Positions 60,867-64,000 of a DNA stretch of 64,000 nt are shown here, piece by piece. Position numbers and translations under genes: made by a program. This DNA is from Chamaea fasciata (taxonomy: Eukaryota; Chordata; Aves; Passeriformes; Sylviidae), in assembly GCA_029207755.1 (NCBI GenBank), contig JARCOQ010000006.1, forward strand, positions 17,520,890-17,584,889, read 5' to 3'. The notes under the pieces are model-generated. The model searched no databases and was not told the origin of the DNA. It saw only the letters and a program-made list of their open reading frames with translations. Within the stretch, counting starts at the first letter, position 1; every line of letters begins with the position of its first letter.

Positions 60867-63800
60867 AAACTCTGTGAAGATGTAACATCAGACTCCATCA
60901 ATAATCTGCACTGAGTGATTCTCAGAATGGAAGACTTTCAGCCACATCCCTTCCCAACCGAGATGAAGGGAGACTGGGAAGCCTGTTTCAGACACACCCT
61001 GGTAGCCAACCTGCAATAGAGAGCTTGGTTTTAAGAGAAAAATCACCATGGAAGCCCATTTATTATGTTCTCTATTCATATAGTAGCTACAGATTCACTA
61101 CAGCCCTTGCAAGCAAGTCCTTGTTCTGCTGCTACGACGTGGTTAGGCACGAGCTGAGGCATCCTGAAATGGTGGCACCATCTCCTGCTTTTCCAAAACC
61201 ACCTTCCAACACTGTGCAGCCTGAATCGGGAGTATGGACTGAATTGGAACCATGCAATTTTTAATGCGTCTACTTATTGAATTTTTAATCTGCAGATTAT
61301 TGACTGTATGGACTGTAATGGCTTTGAACAACAGGGTGAGTGTGTATGCCAGACATCTGAAGTAATTCTATGTGAAAAGAGATGGCAAATTGCTGGAGCC
61401 TTTAATTACACAATTATTTAATAGTATTAAGGGCGGGCCTGAAAAAACAGAATACTCTCCCCCTGCACATTTATCTACATCTCAATAAAATGAAATGTGA
61501 TTTGTGTGAGGGGAAGGGAGCAGTGGTTCCGAACATATATACTGGTATGCAATATCTCTGAATGGGTTGTTATGAAAAGATGGACCATAAAGAAGTGATG
61601 GTTTCAGTCCATGGGATTTTAACACTTTTTGCTTCTATCATCCTATAAAACCTCAACATCAAGAAGCCATTAAATGAAAAGTGAGTAGTTTTCTGACCTG
61701 CCTTTTCCTACACATATGAAGATCATAAAAAGAATGATGCTGTCACTGATCCCCACATCAGTCTGCACATTGCATGCTTTATAGATACAGGCACAGCTGC
61801 CACCACAGAAATCGGGACTTCTAGATTTTTTTGGGCACGCTCTTGACAGCACATTCAGCACACAGATCAATTCTTAGTGAAGCAGCAGCAGCCATGGGCT
61901 GGCCTCTTCACAACAGCCAGCCCGTGTCATGCCAGGCACTCCTTCCCTCCCTGGCAGCAGGGTACTGCTCTACTTTCCTTTCCTCATGATTTTATTTGGA
62001 AACAAAAAGAAACAACATCCTGTCATCGAACATCAGTAAGGCATAATTATTGTAGCTATGTTTTACCTACCACAGTGGATGTTATTACTTTGTGAGGATC
62101 ACAAATATCAAGCCTCCAGGAATGTCACATGAGAATGTCATAAGTAAGCCTATGTCTAAAATAAACACTCAGAAATACCCTTCTCAAAATCACTCTGTCT
62201 ACCTACATGCAAATGCATGTTACTACTAAGGGCAGTTCTTTACAAGATTAGAGAAATAACTTGTGGAAGAAGAAGTCTGTTATTTCAGGGGCAAAAACAG
62301 CAACTGTGCAGAGCCAATATTTTACCATGACGTCTCTCAGACTGGTGCTGTTGGAAGAAGCCCTGAATACCGGTAGGCTACAGCTCAGCTGAAACACACT
62401 GCAGCTGCTCAGGACGTGCTGCCATCAGAAACAGGTCTGAGGCCTGGCTCTTCTCTCTTTCATGCCACCGACTATAAGCCTGACTCGTATTTCTGCTGCC
62501 CTTTGCCAACAGCCACATCTCAGGCAGGGAGCTCAAAGCTCCATGATAAAAAGCACCTTTGCTAAAATTTAAACAAACTGTGCCCAGCAAATGAATTTAA
62601 AATGAGCGAGTGTCAGTGGCTGCTTTAGATAGATACATTTTTACTCACTGCTGACCAGCTCATGCATTTAGGTCTAGCAGTGTTGAAAGAAGACACAGGA
62701 ATATATACCTCACTGGAAATGGCACGCAGCAGGGACAGGGCTTGTCAGTGCCGGGATGAGCCAGGGAAGGGAATTTTACAAATTCCTTTCAATGTCAGGT
62801 CCTTAACTTTGCAGTGTCAGTTCTGTATGCTGAAGTTTTGTTTCATGCCCTATATATATTCCCCTTTCATAGAGAGAAGGCTGGTGACTGTGCTTACTAT
62901 TCTTGGAGTGCTGTCGTGAATGGGTGGAATACTAAGAGAAAACCACATCTGAAAATGTACACTCACAACGTCTTATCAGTATTGGACATACATAATTTTT
63001 TCTTGCAAAGTTTTTGCTATGAAATTGGTTGTCACACAAATTCATGTGCTTCTCCTTGCTGTTTTGGTTGTTTTTTTAAAACTCGCTACATTACTATATT
63101 TTTTGATGTCCATTTTAATGTTCCTTACAGATAAAGCCAACCGTCTATACTAAAATTTCATGCACCCTTTTCTTTGGTTGAACAGAACTGTATTCTCACT
63201 ACACAGTAGTATTTCACATACATTTCAGTAACTGGGTACACTCCACACGGTTGAAATATCCACCTGTAAGCATGCAATATTTCTAACTTAATTGAATGTA
63301 AATGCAAATTTCCCCAACACACCTTCTCTAAGTGAAAGGAAATGCAAACTCCTTTGATGTAAAGCGCCACTGTTTAATTTACTACCGTGAGAAGTAAGGA
63401 TGGTTTAGTTAAATAACTGAAACACTGACCCTCGATCTGGTCTACCCTTGGAAAACTGAAATCTAAGAGTGAAAGGAGTTTCTCTCAGCAAAGTTTTTGA
63501 TAAATTGTAATTTATCTATTTGATACAGAGACTTTATGGAATGGTTTGGAGGAACAAAAGGTATGGAAGTTTGAAGTGTTCATGGAGAAACCCCAAAGGG
63601 AAACTAGCAGTGATGGTCCACCAAGCATACTGTTCTTCTAGTGAACTCCATTTTTGAGCTGAAAATCACTACAGATTTTCAACCCATTATAAATGAGACA
63701 ATGGCAGCATTAGTCTGCAGTTTTGTTTGAAAACATGAACTATTATTGATTACATGTGGAAATGCTGAACAATGAACCAATAACTTTGACCAACAGCATT

Positions 63801-64000
63801 TTAATCTCTTGAGCTGAGCAAGGTGCTCAACCAAGCCTTTGCGTGCTCTTCGCAAGACTCACGTGGAAGCCACTGGCGTAAAGTGAAAAGAGCTGCAGCA
63901 CTCCGAGCCAAGATCTACGTAAGCAATGCAGAAGAAACCACCACAAATATCCTATTTAGTGTGATGGGGGTCTGAAAATGAGGATTGTTTTGAGCATTGT

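Larger units (their letters stand above)
51786..64000. other. 5'-flanking DNA, no recognisable gene
   Basis: No gene is recognised. The block is strongly AT-rich around 53800-54950 and 56850-57600. It contains two small adjacent hairpins (54612-54677), G16 at 55009-55024, a C10/A-rich stretch at 57322-57366, a perfect 13-bp hairpin at 57641-57669, a purine run at 57680-57711 and (AAAC)n at 60847-60866. A minus-strand CAG|GTGAGA donor-like site is at about 58857. Nothing at the right edge resembles the start of another gene. Confidence 0.65.

Noticed and set aside
1..64000. CRISPR arrays, operons, phage or plasmid features
   Set aside because: This is eukaryotic nuclear DNA with spliced exons and LINE remnants; no direct-repeat array with regular spacers was seen.

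Overview
The window is vertebrate nuclear DNA, most likely from a bird. Two coding exons on the minus strand together encode the first 76 residues of PGC-1alpha (PPARGC1A). Two CR1-type LINE remnants, the usual interspersed element of birds and other sauropsids, lie elsewhere in the window. A turtle or crocodilian is not excluded. No other protein-coding gene could be recognised.

Layout, in + coordinates with the gene reading right to left. 1-12974 is the near part of intron 2. 12975-13154 is exon 2 (180 bp, phase 0 at both ends). 13155-18230 is intron 1 (5,076 bp), which carries a CTG-type triplet repeat in the sense strand. 18231-18403 is exon 1: 48 coding bases and about 125 bases of 5' leader. 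18404 to about 19320 is the promoter region, with a TATA-like element, an M-box/CLEAR-like E-box, a perfect cAMP response element, CpG-rich stretches and two strong G-quadruplex motifs. 19320-64000 is 5'-flanking DNA with no recognisable gene. It holds simple repeats, an antisense CR1 remnant, two isolated CpG-rich patches (about 34.68-34.85 kb and 50.31-50.52 kb), scattered MEF2-type sites and small hairpins.

PPARGC1A encodes a transcriptional coactivator of mitochondrial biogenesis and oxidative metabolism. The CRE, E-box and MEF2-type sites fit the known cAMP/CREB, TFEB/MITF-family and MEF2 inputs to this gene. The most interesting local feature is in the leader: an upstream ATG opens a 63-codon frame that overlaps the main start codon, crosses the exon 1/exon 2 junction and ends inside exon 2. 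The mammalian upstream frame, as I remember it, is short and closes before the main start.

I found no convincing new biological system. The hunt produced testable candidates: the overlapping uORF, a TATA promoter pointing away from PPARGC1A, promoter G-quadruplexes and CpG-patch candidate alternative first exons. Most of the long open frames in the window look like chance.
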